NCBI GenBank assembly: GCA_050011155.1
Contig: JBEKJP010000028.1
Span: forward strand, 1 to 64,000
Reading direction: 5' to 3'
Length of the DNA stretch: 64,000 bases
Source: Palsa-504 sp050011155
GTDB lineage: Bacteria > Actinomycetota > Actinomycetes > Streptosporangiales > Streptosporangiaceae
The notes below the pieces were generated by a model. The model was not told the origin of the DNA and did not search any database. It worked only from the letters and a program-made list of their open reading frames with translations. Below are positions 43,420-51,712 of this stretch, one piece after another. Numbering within the stretch: the stretch's first letter is position 1; each line of letters starts with the position of its first letter. Made by a program: the position numbers and the translations under genes.

Positions 43420-43465
43420 GATAACAGTTATCTAATAACGGTTATCTTTATAGATAGCGGTTATC
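43420..43465. promoter_or_regulatory. Triple palindromic operator upstream of padR and the globin gene
   Basis: GATAACAGTTATC (43420-43432), AATAACGGTTATC (43434-43446) and GATAGCGGTTATC (43453-43465) share the form RATARC-N-GTTATC. All lie in the AT-rich divergent promoter. They are likely bound by the adjacent PadR protein and could also control the globin gene. Confidence 0.72.
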
Positions 43466-43517
43466 CTCGGGGGTGTCAAGGGCTTCGGTCGTGGTGGTCT
43501 CATGCCATGCTGGCTCC

Positions 43518-43970
43518 ATGCAGACGGTGTACGAGGCCGCGGGGGGCGCCGGCGGCATGCTGCGCCTGGCGCACGCGTGGCACGCCCGGGTCCTGGCCGA
43601 CGACGAGGTGAGCCACGCCTTCATGCACGGTTATCACCCCGAGCACAGCGAGCGGCTGGCCGCCTACTGGGGCGAGGCCCTCGGCGGCCCGGCGGCGTAC
43701 ACGCAGGGCTACGGCGACGAGTCCTCGGTGGTGCGGATACATAGCGGCAACGGCCCGCACGAGGAGATGAACCGGCGGGCGATCGCGTGCTTCGACCAGG
43801 CACTGGCCGACGCCGGCCTGGCGGACGACGAGCGGCTCAGGCGGGTGCTGCACGACTACTTCGCGTGGGCCACGGTCACCACGATGTACCGCCACCACGA
43901 GTCCGCCGCCGATGTCCCCGACGGCCTGCCGATCCCGCGGTGGTCGTGGGACGGTCTCGTCGCGAGCTGA
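43518..43970 (+). CDS. Group II truncated hemoglobin
   Basis: 150 residues from ATG 43518 (MQTVYEAAGGAGGMLRLAHAWHARV). The truncated-globin fold shows HAFMHGYHPEHSERLAAYW, the proximal His region VVRIHSGNGPHEEMNRRA and the Trp-G8 segment DYFAWATVTTMY. It binds heme and O2 or NO and is probably involved in NO or peroxide detoxification. It is divergent from padR. Confidence 0.88.
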   Translation: MQTVYEAAGGAGGMLRLAHAWHARVLADDEVSHAFMHGYHPEHSERLAAYWGEALGGPAAYTQGYGDESSVVRIHSGNGPHEEMNRRAIACFDQALADAGLADDERLRRVLHDYFAWATVTTMYRHHESAADVPDGLPIPRWSWDGLVAS

Positions 43971-44290
43971 CAGCTCCGTCCGGGCCGCTCCGTCCGGGCC
44001 GAGTCCTGCTGCCCCCGCGGCGTCTCAGGCGGAACGGCCGGCTCAGTCCAGGCCGGCCTGATCATCACCTGCGCCCCGCGGTCCGCGCCTGCGCCAACCC
44101 GCCGGCGGCGGACGGCCGGGCGTGATAAGAATTCACCGAACGGGCCCGCCGGAACCGCCTGACTACCGCTGTTACGCGCCGCGTCCCAATATCCGTCAGC
44201 TGACCGATGTCTTGCACTGCAATTTGCAGCAGCATTTTCGATGCAAACAGGAATCGAGTGCATCAGCTGACGAACTGGAATGACGCGATC
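43971..44290. other. Gap with repeated palindromes before the HATPase gene
   Basis: GCTCCGTCCGGGCC is repeated directly after the globin stop. Further on, GTCAGCTGAC (44195-44204, perfect palindrome), CTGCAATTTGCAG (44217-44229, 6+1+6 palindrome) and a second TCAGCTGAC (44263-44271) lie in AT-richer DNA and probably form the operator region of the next gene. Confidence 0.5.
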
Positions 44291-44701
44291 ATGGCACTGA
44301 CCCGCCCGGCCCAGCTACGCCAATGCCGTATCCGGCTGGCCCGGGAGCCAGTCGCGGCCGCCGAGGCGCGCGGCTACGTCCGCGCGGTCATCCGCGACTG
44401 GAAGATCCCCGTCGACCCGGACATCGCGGTCCTGCTCACCAGCGACCTGGTGACCAACGCCATCCTGACCGGGATCGGCGAGACCCTCACGCTCGCTGTC
44501 AGGTGCTCGAGCGGGCGCCTGCGCATCGACGTCTACGACGGGTCGCGCGCCCTGCCGACGGCAGGCGAGCCGGTCACGCCGGAGACCGGCCCCGGCCTGG
44601 CGCTGGTCGCGGCGCTGGCGGCCGCGTGGGGCAGCTTCCACACCCCCGCGGGCAAGGCCGTGTACTTCACGCTCACGTTCCAGACCGTTCGTCCCGACTA
44701 G
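44291..44701 (+). CDS. HATPase-type anti-sigma/ATP-binding regulator
   Basis: 136 residues from ATG 44291; an upstream ATG at 44207 gives an unlikely 28-residue extension. The GHKL fold is that of RsbW-like proteins: N-box LTSDLVTNAIL, then LRIDVYDGS and TGPGLALVAALAAAWG. Such small proteins in actinomycetes work with DUF397 and XRE partners in developmental regulation. The DUF397 gene follows at 31 bases. No XRE gene is present. Confidence 0.85.
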   Translation: MALTRPAQLRQCRIRLAREPVAAAEARGYVRAVIRDWKIPVDPDIAVLLTSDLVTNAILTGIGETLTLAVRCSSGRLRIDVYDGSRALPTAGEPVTPETGPGLALVAALAAAWGSFHTPAGKAVYFTLTFQTVRPD

Positions 44702-44732
44702 AAACAATCACCCGACCAGCAAAAGGGGAAAT

Positions 44733-44972
44733 GTGAGAAGCACTACGCTCAGGAGCGCGCAGATGCGGCCGAGTTCAGGTTCTTACTGGATTAAGAGCTC
44801 CCTGAGTTACGCCAACGGCAACTGCGTCGAGGTGGCGAGCCTGCCACACGGCGAGATCGGCGTTCGCAACAGCAGGGATTCCACCGGGCCGGTCCTGCGG
44901 TTCACCTCCGACGAATGGCACGCTTTTCTCGGAGGTGTGCGGAACGGCGAATTCGACGGGTTCGGCGCGTAG
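44733..44972 (+). CDS. DUF397-domain protein
   Basis: 79 residues from GTG 44733 with an AAAGGGG site. The DUF397 core is clear: WIKSSLSYANGNCVEVASLP, the VRNSRDSTGPVLRFTSDEW segment and a final FLGGVRNGEFD. Its usual partners are an XRE-family regulator and a HATPase; here only the HATPase is present. Confidence 0.92.
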   Translation: MRSTTLRSAQMRPSSGSYWIKSSLSYANGNCVEVASLPHGEIGVRNSRDSTGPVLRFTSDEWHAFLGGVRNGEFDGFGA

Positions 44973-45132
44973 CGGCCGGGCCGGCCCGCCCAGCCGCGGC
45001 GCGCTGGCCCCGCCCCTTAGTTCAATGGTTGCGACTCGCTACCTAGTAGAGGGGCGCTTCCCAGGTCCCGGAGCGGTTCTGCCCCGCCGACGGACCGGCG
45101 CGATGTGCAGGTGACCCGGTCGCAACCCGATG

Positions 45133-45236
45133 CCGGGATCTCAAGGCGGCACCCGCGCACCACGCTGTTCCATGATCGCGGGCAGTTCCGGCGTACATTC
45201 GACCGGAACTGCCCGCGATCATGATCCGCGCCCGGA
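45133..45236. repeat. Dispersed palindromic element, copy 2
   Basis: It has the same flanks as the copy at 33900. The inverted repeat is 45171-45191 / 45203-45223, a perfect 21-base pairing with an 11-base loop. The stem differs from copy 1 at several positions on both sides in a compensating way. Confidence 0.85.
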
Positions 45237-45343
45237 ATGCCTCAACCTGAAGTTAAGACATCAAGGGATATAACGGGCCGACGTCGACGCGGCCGGGATG
45301 CCGCGGCCGGCGCGCACCCGCGCCGCCGCCGCTGCCGCATCTC

Positions 45344-45422
45344 AGGTACCGGTCCCCGCGCGGTCCCGGGGCCGCCGCAACCACGGCAATGCTCCATCGT
45401 CGTGGTTCTGACCACCACGATG
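45344..45422 (+). repeat. Dispersed 58-base repeat, copy 2, with hairpin extension
   Basis: 45344-45401 matches 8187-8244. Here the repeat runs on into a second arm, giving a 12-base-pair stem with one mismatch and a 4-base loop. Confidence 0.8.
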
Positions 45423-45517
45423 TTCCACTCGTGGTCAGCGGGGCCCGGTCCCGGAAGCTGGAACCGACCAGGAGCACCACAGGCACCACCCGCCCGCGGC
45501 CGGGCTTCCCTCCAGGA

Positions 45518-45534
45518 GATAACAGCAAGAAGCG
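45518..45534 (+). repeat. 17-mer GATAACAGCAAGAAGCG, copy 1 of 3
   Basis: Further copies are at 48111-48127 (one mismatch) and 50064-50080 (exact). All lie outside genes or at a gene edge. Confidence 0.75.
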
Positions 45535-45552
45535 CGTGGGGTGCCGCCGTGG

Positions 45553-47103
45553 TCACAGTGCTACCTCGATGAGGCGGGGACCGGGGGCGGACAGGCCGGC
45601 CGCGACCTGGCGGGCGAGCTCGTCGGCGGTCGCGGCGCGAGATCCCGGTACGCCGAACGTCCGGGCCAGCGACACCCAGTCGATGTCCGGGCGGCCGAGG
45701 TCCATCAGCGCCTCGGCGCGGGGACCGCCCGCGGTCGCGCCCACGTTGCTCAGCTCGTGGCGCAGGATCTGGTAGCCGCGGTTGGCGAACACGAGGGTGA
45801 GGATGTCCAGCTGCTCGCGGGCGTGGGTCCACAGGGCCTGCGGCATGTACATCCCGCTGCCGTCGCTCTCCAGCACGATGACCCTGCGGCCGGGGGAGGC
45901 GATCGCCGCGCCGGCCGCGCAGGGCAGCGCGTACCCGATGGAACCGCCGGTCGGCAGGATCCAGTCGTGCGGGGCGGCGCCCGCGGTGTCGGCGAGGAAC
46001 GAGCGGCCGGTCGTGATCGACTCGTCGACCACGACGGCGTCCGGCGGCATCAAGGCGGACAGCACCGCGCCGATCTTCGCCGGGGTCAGTGCCCCGCCGG
46101 GGAGAGCGGGCCGGCTGATCCCGGCCCGGCGGGGGACCGCCCCGCCCGCGCCCAGCGCGTCGCGCAGCGCGGTCAGCGCGCCGGGAACGTCTTGATCCGG
46201 CCGGGCCAGCTCGTGGACGCGCGTCCCAGGCGGGTCGAGGCGGCTGGGCTTGCCCGGGTACGCGAAGAACGCCACCGGGGGTTTCGCGCCGACCAGGACG
46301 AGATCCCGCACGTCGGCCAGCAGCGCGACCGCCTGGTCGACCGGGTACGGGATCCGCTGCACCGGGACCCGGCCCGCGCCCCGGGTGATCCGGGCGTTCT
46401 GCGTCGGGGAGTACAGGCGCGACCCGGTGGCGGCGGCGATCTGGCCCGCCACCTCCAGCGGCGCCTCCCGCGTGGCCTGCGGCCCGAGCAGCAGGGCGGC
46501 CGGGTGGCCGGAACGCAGGATGCGCGCGGCGGTCTCGACCGCTGGTTCGGGTACCCGCGGCGGCGCGGGCACGACCGCCTGGACCGGGGCGGGCGCGGCG
46601 GTGAGCGCGGACCAGGCCGCGTCCGCCGGCACGATCAGCGACGCGACCCGGCCCGGGGCGGTGCGCGCGGCCGCGACGGCGGCGGCGGTGTCCGCGGCGA
46701 CCGAGGCAGCGTCCGGGGTGGTCCGGACCCAGTGGCTGAACGGCCGCGCGGTGCCCTCGATATCCGAGGTCAGCGGCGCGTCGTAGCGGCGGTGGTAGGT
46801 GGCGTGATCTCCGATGACGTTGACCACCGCCGACTGCGCCCGCATCGCGTTGTGCAGGTTCGACAGGCCGTTGGCCAGGCCGGGCCCCAGGTGCAGCAGC
46901 GTCGCGGCCGGGCGGCCGGCCATCCGGGCATAGCCGTCCGCGGCCCCCGTGACGACGCCCTCGAAGAGCCCGAGAACGCACCGCATGCCGGTCACCTGGT
47001 CCAGGGCGGCGACGATGTGCATCTCGGAGGTCCCCGGGTTGGCGAAGCAGACGCCGATGCCGTTCCCGGTCAGCGTGGCCAGCAAGCTGTGTGCGCCGTT
47101 CAT
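45553..47103 (-). CDS. Thiamine diphosphate-dependent enzyme (IlvB/benzoylformate decarboxylase type)
   Basis: 516 residues with three domains. The N-terminal PYR domain has the catalytic Glu in GLFEGVVTGAADGYARM; the middle domain covers about 185-330; the C-terminal PP domain has the ThDP motif SDGSGMYMPQ through NRGY. It is shorter than acetolactate synthase and has no adjacent small subunit, so a 2-keto acid decarboxylase or oxalyl-CoA-like lyase is more likely than IlvB. The gene stands alone. Confidence 0.87.
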   Translation of the reverse strand: MNGAHSLLATLTGNGIGVCFANPGTSEMHIVAALDQVTGMRCVLGLFEGVVTGAADGYARMAGRPAATLLHLGPGLANGLSNLHNAMRAQSAVVNVIGDHATYHRRYDAPLTSDIEGTARPFSHWVRTTPDAASVAADTAAAVAAARTAPGRVASLIVPADAAWSALTAAPAPVQAVVPAPPRVPEPAVETAARILRSGHPAALLLGPQATREAPLEVAGQIAAATGSRLYSPTQNARITRGAGRVPVQRIPYPVDQAVALLADVRDLVLVGAKPPVAFFAYPGKPSRLDPPGTRVHELARPDQDVPGALTALRDALGAGGAVPRRAGISRPALPGGALTPAKIGAVLSALMPPDAVVVDESITTGRSFLADTAGAAPHDWILPTGGSIGYALPCAAGAAIASPGRRVIVLESDGSGMYMPQALWTHAREQLDILTLVFANRGYQILRHELSNVGATAGGPRAEALMDLGRPDIDWVSLARTFGVPGSRAATADELARQVAAGLSAPGPRLIEVAL

Positions 47104-47149
47104 CCCGAGATCATTATGACGGTGCCGGCGCCGGGGCTCGCCGGGCGTA

Positions 47150-47733
47150 TCAGCTATTGACCTGGAAATCGGTCACGCGCAGGCCCCGGCCTCCCTTCCA
47201 CCGCTCGAAGCCCGCGCCGATTCCGTCCAGTACCAGGAGGACTTGAGCCATCCGTGAGTGCTGATCTGGGTAGCGTGGGTGAAAATGATCAAAGGTCACG
47301 TCACGCCGTGGCCTGTTGTCTTCCGCTCGTTCACGTACCAGTCCGTGCGGTCCACCCTGATCTTCTTGCCGCCGGTGAGAACATGCGGGTGACTCAGGAA
47401 GATCATGATCTCCGCGGAGACCCTGACCGGCCAGGCCCCGCCGGTGCCGGCTCCCCACTGCCAGCCCCGGAAGACGTTCGGGTAGGCCGTCACCCGGGAA
47501 CTGCTGGCCGTGCTCGAGATGATCGTGAAGCCCCGCTCGCTCATGTTGTCCAGCCAGGTGAGGCTGCCGAAATCATCACTGCGGACACCGTAATCACCAT
47601 TCGATACGTACTTATTCTGGTGCGGTGCTATGAAGATCCCGGTCGTGGTAGCGGCGCCGGCCGTGCTAGCCAAAACAACGGCCACCGCGGAACAGGTAAG
47701 CGCGACAGTCAGGAATCGGGCAATTCTCGACAT
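47150..47733 (-). pseudogene. Frameshifted secreted protein resembling GH12 endoglucanase fold
   Basis: From ATG 47733 there is a signal peptide (RFLTVALTCSAVAVVLASTAGA), then GH12-like segments (MSERGFTIIS, AYPNVFRGWQWG, AEIMIFLSHP). The frame stops after TTGHGVT at 47296. The next frame continues with FDHFHPRYPDQHSRMAQVLL to a stop at 47150. The break coincides with a GTGACGTGAC duplication, and removing 5 bases restores a 192-residue protein. About 40 residues between PVRVS and AEIMIF also seem missing relative to relatives. Confidence 0.75.
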
Positions 47734-48649
47734 GTCAAATAAACCAATCTGGTTATGGCTGGCCGTATCATCGGGGAATCAAATGCCAGCTGCCGAAGGC
47801 GGATCGAGTCGCCCGGGGAGGAACCGCCGCTACCGGTTCACCAGTTACGGGCGGCACTGCGTTATTCACTGGGCAGGATTCGTCGGCGAGCAATCACGGG
47901 TTCTGCCGGTAGCCGACTGTGGCAGCGGGCACTGAAGCGATCCTGAAGTCGCACGGAAAGCCGCTGGACAGCGCGCATGTCCGCGCTCTGAGGGGAGAGC
48001 CGCCGCCAGGCTTCAGAGCCGCCTCCCGGGCGACACGGCAGCGTGCTGGCGATGGCCGGACGGCTCGGCGCACGACGGGCCACCCGGAGCCGGCCGGCCG
48101 ATATCCCCGTGATAACAGCAAGAGGCGGGGGAAGGGCATCGGGGACTGGCGGGGGAACGGGCCGGGTTCCGGGGTGCCTAGCCCGCCGTGTCAGAGTCGC
48201 GCGGACCCCGGCCGATCGCTCTGCGAAAGGGAGCGTGCGGAATGCGTTATCAAACGTGCCGGGTTTTTCTTTTAGTTGCGCAATTTAAGCAAACGCGAGA
48301 TTTATCGGCTGCTTCAGAAATAACGTGATGGTAACGGCATACTCGGCGACCGGCCACAGGCGAACGGATGATATCGATGTGACTCGATGGGCAGCCGTTC
48401 CCTGGAGTTACAGAATGAACAGCTCGTTATTTATGTGGGCTGTTCGCTGTACTAAGGTTCCTAGTTCCCCGGAAGAGTAATGATGATGGCACGACGTCGG
48501 GCCGGTGACCTCCGGCTTCCTGGCGAACCGGTATGCAGGCGTACAGGCGCGGTATTCATGAGCGCGGGGTGTGACGAGGTCCCGGCACTGCGCCGCCCAG
48601 GCCGCCAGCGGCCAACAGATCTGCAGCCAGATCAGCACGTGTAGTAACC
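47734..48649. other. 916-base gap before the MFS gene
   Basis: No coding bias. It holds a 17-mer repeat copy at 48111, an AT-rich segment (48235-48480), and the inverted repeat GAACAGC-N15-GCTGTTC (48417-48445), which may be an operator or leader hairpin for the pump gene. Confidence 0.45.
48111..48127 (+). repeat. 17-mer repeat, copy 2 of 3
   Basis: GATAACAGCAAGAGGCG, one mismatch to the other two copies. The preceding CCCCGTG is also found near the third copy. Confidence 0.7.
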
Positions 48650-50008
48650 ATGACGGCTGTTTGCGAAAACCGTGCTGAACGCTGCTCTATCAGCAGCCGC
48701 AAAGCCTACTTTCCGTCACTGCAGCGGACGCTGGCCAACCGTGATTACGCGAAGCTGTGGTACGGCCAGGCCGCTTCCACGATCGGGGACGCCGTCTTCG
48801 GCACGACGCTCGTGCTCTGGGTGTCGCAGGTCCTGGCGCGCGGCGCGCCGTGGGCGCCCGCGGCGGTCAGCGGGATCCTGGTGGCGGCCGGGGGCGCCAT
48901 CGCGCTCGTCGGGCCGCTGGCCGGGGTCTTCGTGGACCGCTGGAACCGGAAGTCGACGATGATGCGGACCGAGGTGATCCGCGCGGCGATGGTGGCCGCC
49001 CTGACCGGGCTGTCGTTCGTCCCGGTCAGGGACCTCCCGGTCTGGCTATGGCTATCCGCCGTGTACCTGGTCGTGTTCGTCCTGAACGCGTCGGGCCAGT
49101 TCTTCAACCCGGCCCGGTTCGCGACGATCGGCGACGTGGTGCGCGGCGAAGAGGACCGGGTGCGGGCCGCCGGCCTGGCCGAGGCCACCACGTCGGCGGC
49201 CGCGATCATCGGCCCGCCGATCGCGGCGCTGCTGCTGCTCACCGTCGGCTTCCAGTGGGCACTGGCCGTCAACGGCGTGTCCTACGTCGCGTCCTACCTG
49301 GCCATCCGCTTCCTGCGGCTGGCCGCCGAGCCGGCTCCGGCCGTCCCGGCCCGGGCGGGCGGTTCCAGCCTGCGCGCCGATTTCTCCTTCGGCCTGCGGC
49401 TCTTCGCGCGCAACCGGTTCCTGGTCACGCTGCTCACGGTCACGACCATCTGCCAGTGCGGTACCGGCGCGATCAGCGCGCTGAACGTGTTCTTCGTGAC
49501 CACCGACCTGCACGCGTCGTCGCGGCTGTTCGGCATCGCGGAGACGGCGATGGGCATCGGCTTCATCGTCGGCGCGCTCGCGGCCGGGCGCATGGTCCGA
49601 TGGCTCGGGGCCCGGACCCTGACCTGGTCGGGCCTGCTGGCCGCGGGCATCTTGGCGGGCGGCTACGCGCTGCAGCGCAGCTTCCCGGCCGGCCTGATCA
49701 TGCTGGCCATCTACGCCATGCCCATCGCGATGCTGAACACGGCGGTCGCCCCGCTGCTCCTGGACGCGGCGCCGCGCGAGTACATGGGCCGGGTGATGGC
49801 GGTGTTCACCCCGATCAACCAGTTCGCGTCCATGGCCTCGGTGGTCATCTCCGGCTGGCTGACGAGCACCGTCCTGCGGAGCTTCCGCGCCACCTTCGCC
49901 GGGGTCACCCTCAACTCGGTCAGCCTGATCTTCATCGTGGCGGGCGGCCTGATCGTCCTGTCCGGCATCCGCGCGTTCGCGGCCCTGCCCGGGACGCATG
50001 TCTCCTGA
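48650..50008 (+). CDS. MFS transporter (macrolide-efflux-like, Mef/enterobactin exporter type)
   Basis: 452 residues with 12 predicted membrane segments. The core starts at FPSLQRTLANRDYAKLWYGQ, then GDAVFGTTLVLWV and the loop FVDRWNRKSTMMRTEV (MFS motif A form). This subgroup (MFS_3/Mef-like) exports macrolides, siderophores or other small molecules. The 24 N-terminal residues are variable. It stands alone after a long leader-like gap. Confidence 0.88.
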   Translation: MTAVCENRAERCSISSRKAYFPSLQRTLANRDYAKLWYGQAASTIGDAVFGTTLVLWVSQVLARGAPWAPAAVSGILVAAGGAIALVGPLAGVFVDRWNRKSTMMRTEVIRAAMVAALTGLSFVPVRDLPVWLWLSAVYLVVFVLNASGQFFNPARFATIGDVVRGEEDRVRAAGLAEATTSAAAIIGPPIAALLLLTVGFQWALAVNGVSYVASYLAIRFLRLAAEPAPAVPARAGGSSLRADFSFGLRLFARNRFLVTLLTVTTICQCGTGAISALNVFFVTTDLHASSRLFGIAETAMGIGFIVGALAAGRMVRWLGARTLTWSGLLAAGILAGGYALQRSFPAGLIMLAIYAMPIAMLNTAVAPLLLDAAPREYMGRVMAVFTPINQFASMASVVISGWLTSTVLRSFRATFAGVTLNSVSLIFIVAGGLIVLSGIRAFAALPGTHVS

Positions 50009-50491
50009 GGAGGGTCAGGCCGGCGCGACGGGCACCGGCTGAACCCCCGTGGCGCCCATGAGTGATAACAGCAAGAAGCGGTTGAGATTGCGTAACCGGT
50101 CCCCGGGGGACGGGCAGCCTAGGGTCTCGATCAAACCCGGTCTCCAAGGGGACCGTCACCGGTTTCGTTCCGCCGCTTTACCGGGGGTTAGCGCGGTCAT
50201 TTATTCAACCGGAGCTGAAAGTATTCTTCGAGGTTGCTCGTAGCGGGTTGTTATTCATCCGCCTTTCACAAACTGGCCACACGCTGCTTATCAATGATCC
50301 TCATGCAGGCCTCCTGCCTGCATGGGTGCTGTTGGGTCACCTAGCCGGCGGCTCGCGCCATGCCTGCTGGCCGTCGTCGGATGAAGGAATCGAATGCGCA
50401 CGACACGCGATATGTTCCAGCCCGCTATTCCCGGCCACCGCTATCACGACGGGATAACGTCAGGTTGCTCCGCCGCCGCGGTGGCGGGCTG
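50009..50491. other. Gap with 17-mer copy and a perfect stem-loop
   Basis: No gene supported. The 17-mer copy is at 50064-50080. CATGCAGGC-CTCCT-GCCTGCATG (50302-50324) is a perfect 9-base stem with a 5-base loop and no T tract, 168 bases before the acyltransferase start. Confidence 0.5.
50064..50080 (+). repeat. 17-mer GATAACAGCAAGAAGCG, copy 3 of 3
   Basis: Identical to copy 1 at 45518. Confidence 0.75.
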
Positions 50492-51712
50492 ATGGCGCGT
50501 CGCCGCCTCGACCAGGTGGACGCCATGCGCCCGGTCAAGCAGGCGGGCGTCATCAGCACTCATACGGTCCTGTACCTGGCGCCCGCGGCCGCCAGCATGA
50601 GCTCCGGCGCCGCGCTGCTGCTGCTGCACGTGTCCCGGGAGGGCTTCTTCTTCATCTCCGCCTGCATGCTCACCTACGCGTACGCTGACCTGCGCGGGGC
50701 CGGGCTGCGCCGCTTCTACTGGCGCCGGTTCCTCTCGGTGGGCATCCCCTACCTGTGCTGGACGCTCATCTACTTCCTTTACCAGCTGCCGACGGCGCAC
50801 TACCCGGACGCGGCCGCGGCGCTGCGGGGCCTGGCCGACATGGCGGCGACCGGGTACTTCCAGCTGTACTTCCTGCTCGTGATCATGCAGTTCTATCTCG
50901 TCTTCCCGCCGCTGCTTTGGCTGCTGCGACGGACCAGGGGCCACCATGGCGCGGTCATCGCCTTCGCGATCCTGGCCCAGGTCGCGATCGGGATCGGCAT
51001 GCACTGGAACCTGTTCCCGCGGACGATGATCAAGTTCGGCCAGCAGGATGCGCTGAGCTACCTGCTGTTCCTGGTCGGCGGCGGTGTCGTGGCCTTCCAC
51101 CTGGACCGGGTGCACGCGTGGGTATGCGCGCACGCGCGGCTGATCGTGGTCCTGACCGTGGCGGCGGCGCTGGCCGCGGAGGGCGTCTACTTCCTGGCCG
51201 CCTACCGGGTGACCGACGTGCTCGGCTCCGGCAGCGACCCGTTCCAGCCCAGCCTCATCTTGTTCAACGTCGGCGCGGTGACCTGCGGGTACCTGGCCGG
51301 GGTGGCCCTGGTCCGGTCCGGGCGGCCGGAGCGGGTCAAGGCGATGGTGCGGTCCGGGTCGGACAACGCCTACGGCATCTACCTGTCCCACATGCTCTTC
51401 ATCATCGCGCTGACCTGGCTCGGCTGGGGCAAGCTCAGCTCGGTGATCCCCTGGCCGGTGCTGTGCCTGGTGACCGTGGTGATGGTATTCGCCGCCGGCC
51501 TGGCGCTGACCGGGCTGCTGGCCCGGACGCCGCTGGCGGCGCCGCTCACCGGGCGCGCCCGGGTGCCCTGGCGGCTACCGGAGTTCCGGTCAGGGCCGCG
51601 AGCCGCCCGGCGAAGGCCGGCCCGGATACCAGCCACGGATGACCGGCGTGCGCCCCGGCCGGGCCCTGGTGTTCCCAGCCCGCCACCTCAACCAGTGCGC
51701 GCAGGCAGGTGA
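50492..51712 (+). CDS. Acyltransferase-3-family membrane protein
   Basis: 406 residues from ATG 50492, with about ten membrane segments, a FYWRRFLSVGIPYLCWTLIY segment and a final helix ending GLLARTPLAAPL. Acyltransferase-3 proteins O-acetylate sugars, exopolysaccharides or antibiotics. The first histidine of the family's active site is probably in STHTVLY. The last 50 or so residues are basic and proline-rich and are encoded entirely opposite the next gene, so the natural stop seems to have been lost. Confidence 0.82.
   Translation: MARRRLDQVDAMRPVKQAGVISTHTVLYLAPAAASMSSGAALLLLHVSREGFFFISACMLTYAYADLRGAGLRRFYWRRFLSVGIPYLCWTLIYFLYQLPTAHYPDAAAALRGLADMAATGYFQLYFLLVIMQFYLVFPPLLWLLRRTRGHHGAVIAFAILAQVAIGIGMHWNLFPRTMIKFGQQDALSYLLFLVGGGVVAFHLDRVHAWVCAHARLIVVLTVAAALAAEGVYFLAAYRVTDVLGSGSDPFQPSLILFNVGAVTCGYLAGVALVRSGRPERVKAMVRSGSDNAYGIYLSHMLFIIALTWLGWGKLSSVIPWPVLCLVTVVMVFAAGLALTGLLARTPLAAPLTGRARVPWRLPEFRSGPRAARRRPARIPATDDRRAPRPGPGVPSPPPQPVRAGR

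Larger units (their letters stand above)
44973..45552. other. Intergenic region built largely from dispersed repeats
   Basis: It contains copy 2 of the palindromic element (45133-45236), copy 2 of the 58-base repeat (45344-45401) extending into a hairpin (45395-45422, CATCGTCGTGGT/ACCACCACGATG), and one copy of the 17-mer GATAACAGCAAGAAGCG (45518-45534). Long minus-strand open frames here have no protein-like sequence. Confidence 0.7.

Noticed and set aside
45017..45060. tRNA-like D-arm sequence (TTAGTTCAATGG)
   Set aside because: No matching anticodon arm, T-arm GGTTC motif or acceptor pairing; at best a remnant.
45242..46981. Long minus-strand frame overlapping the TPP enzyme
   Set aside because: Low-complexity Arg/Gly/Ala sequence typical of an off-frame reading of GC-rich DNA.
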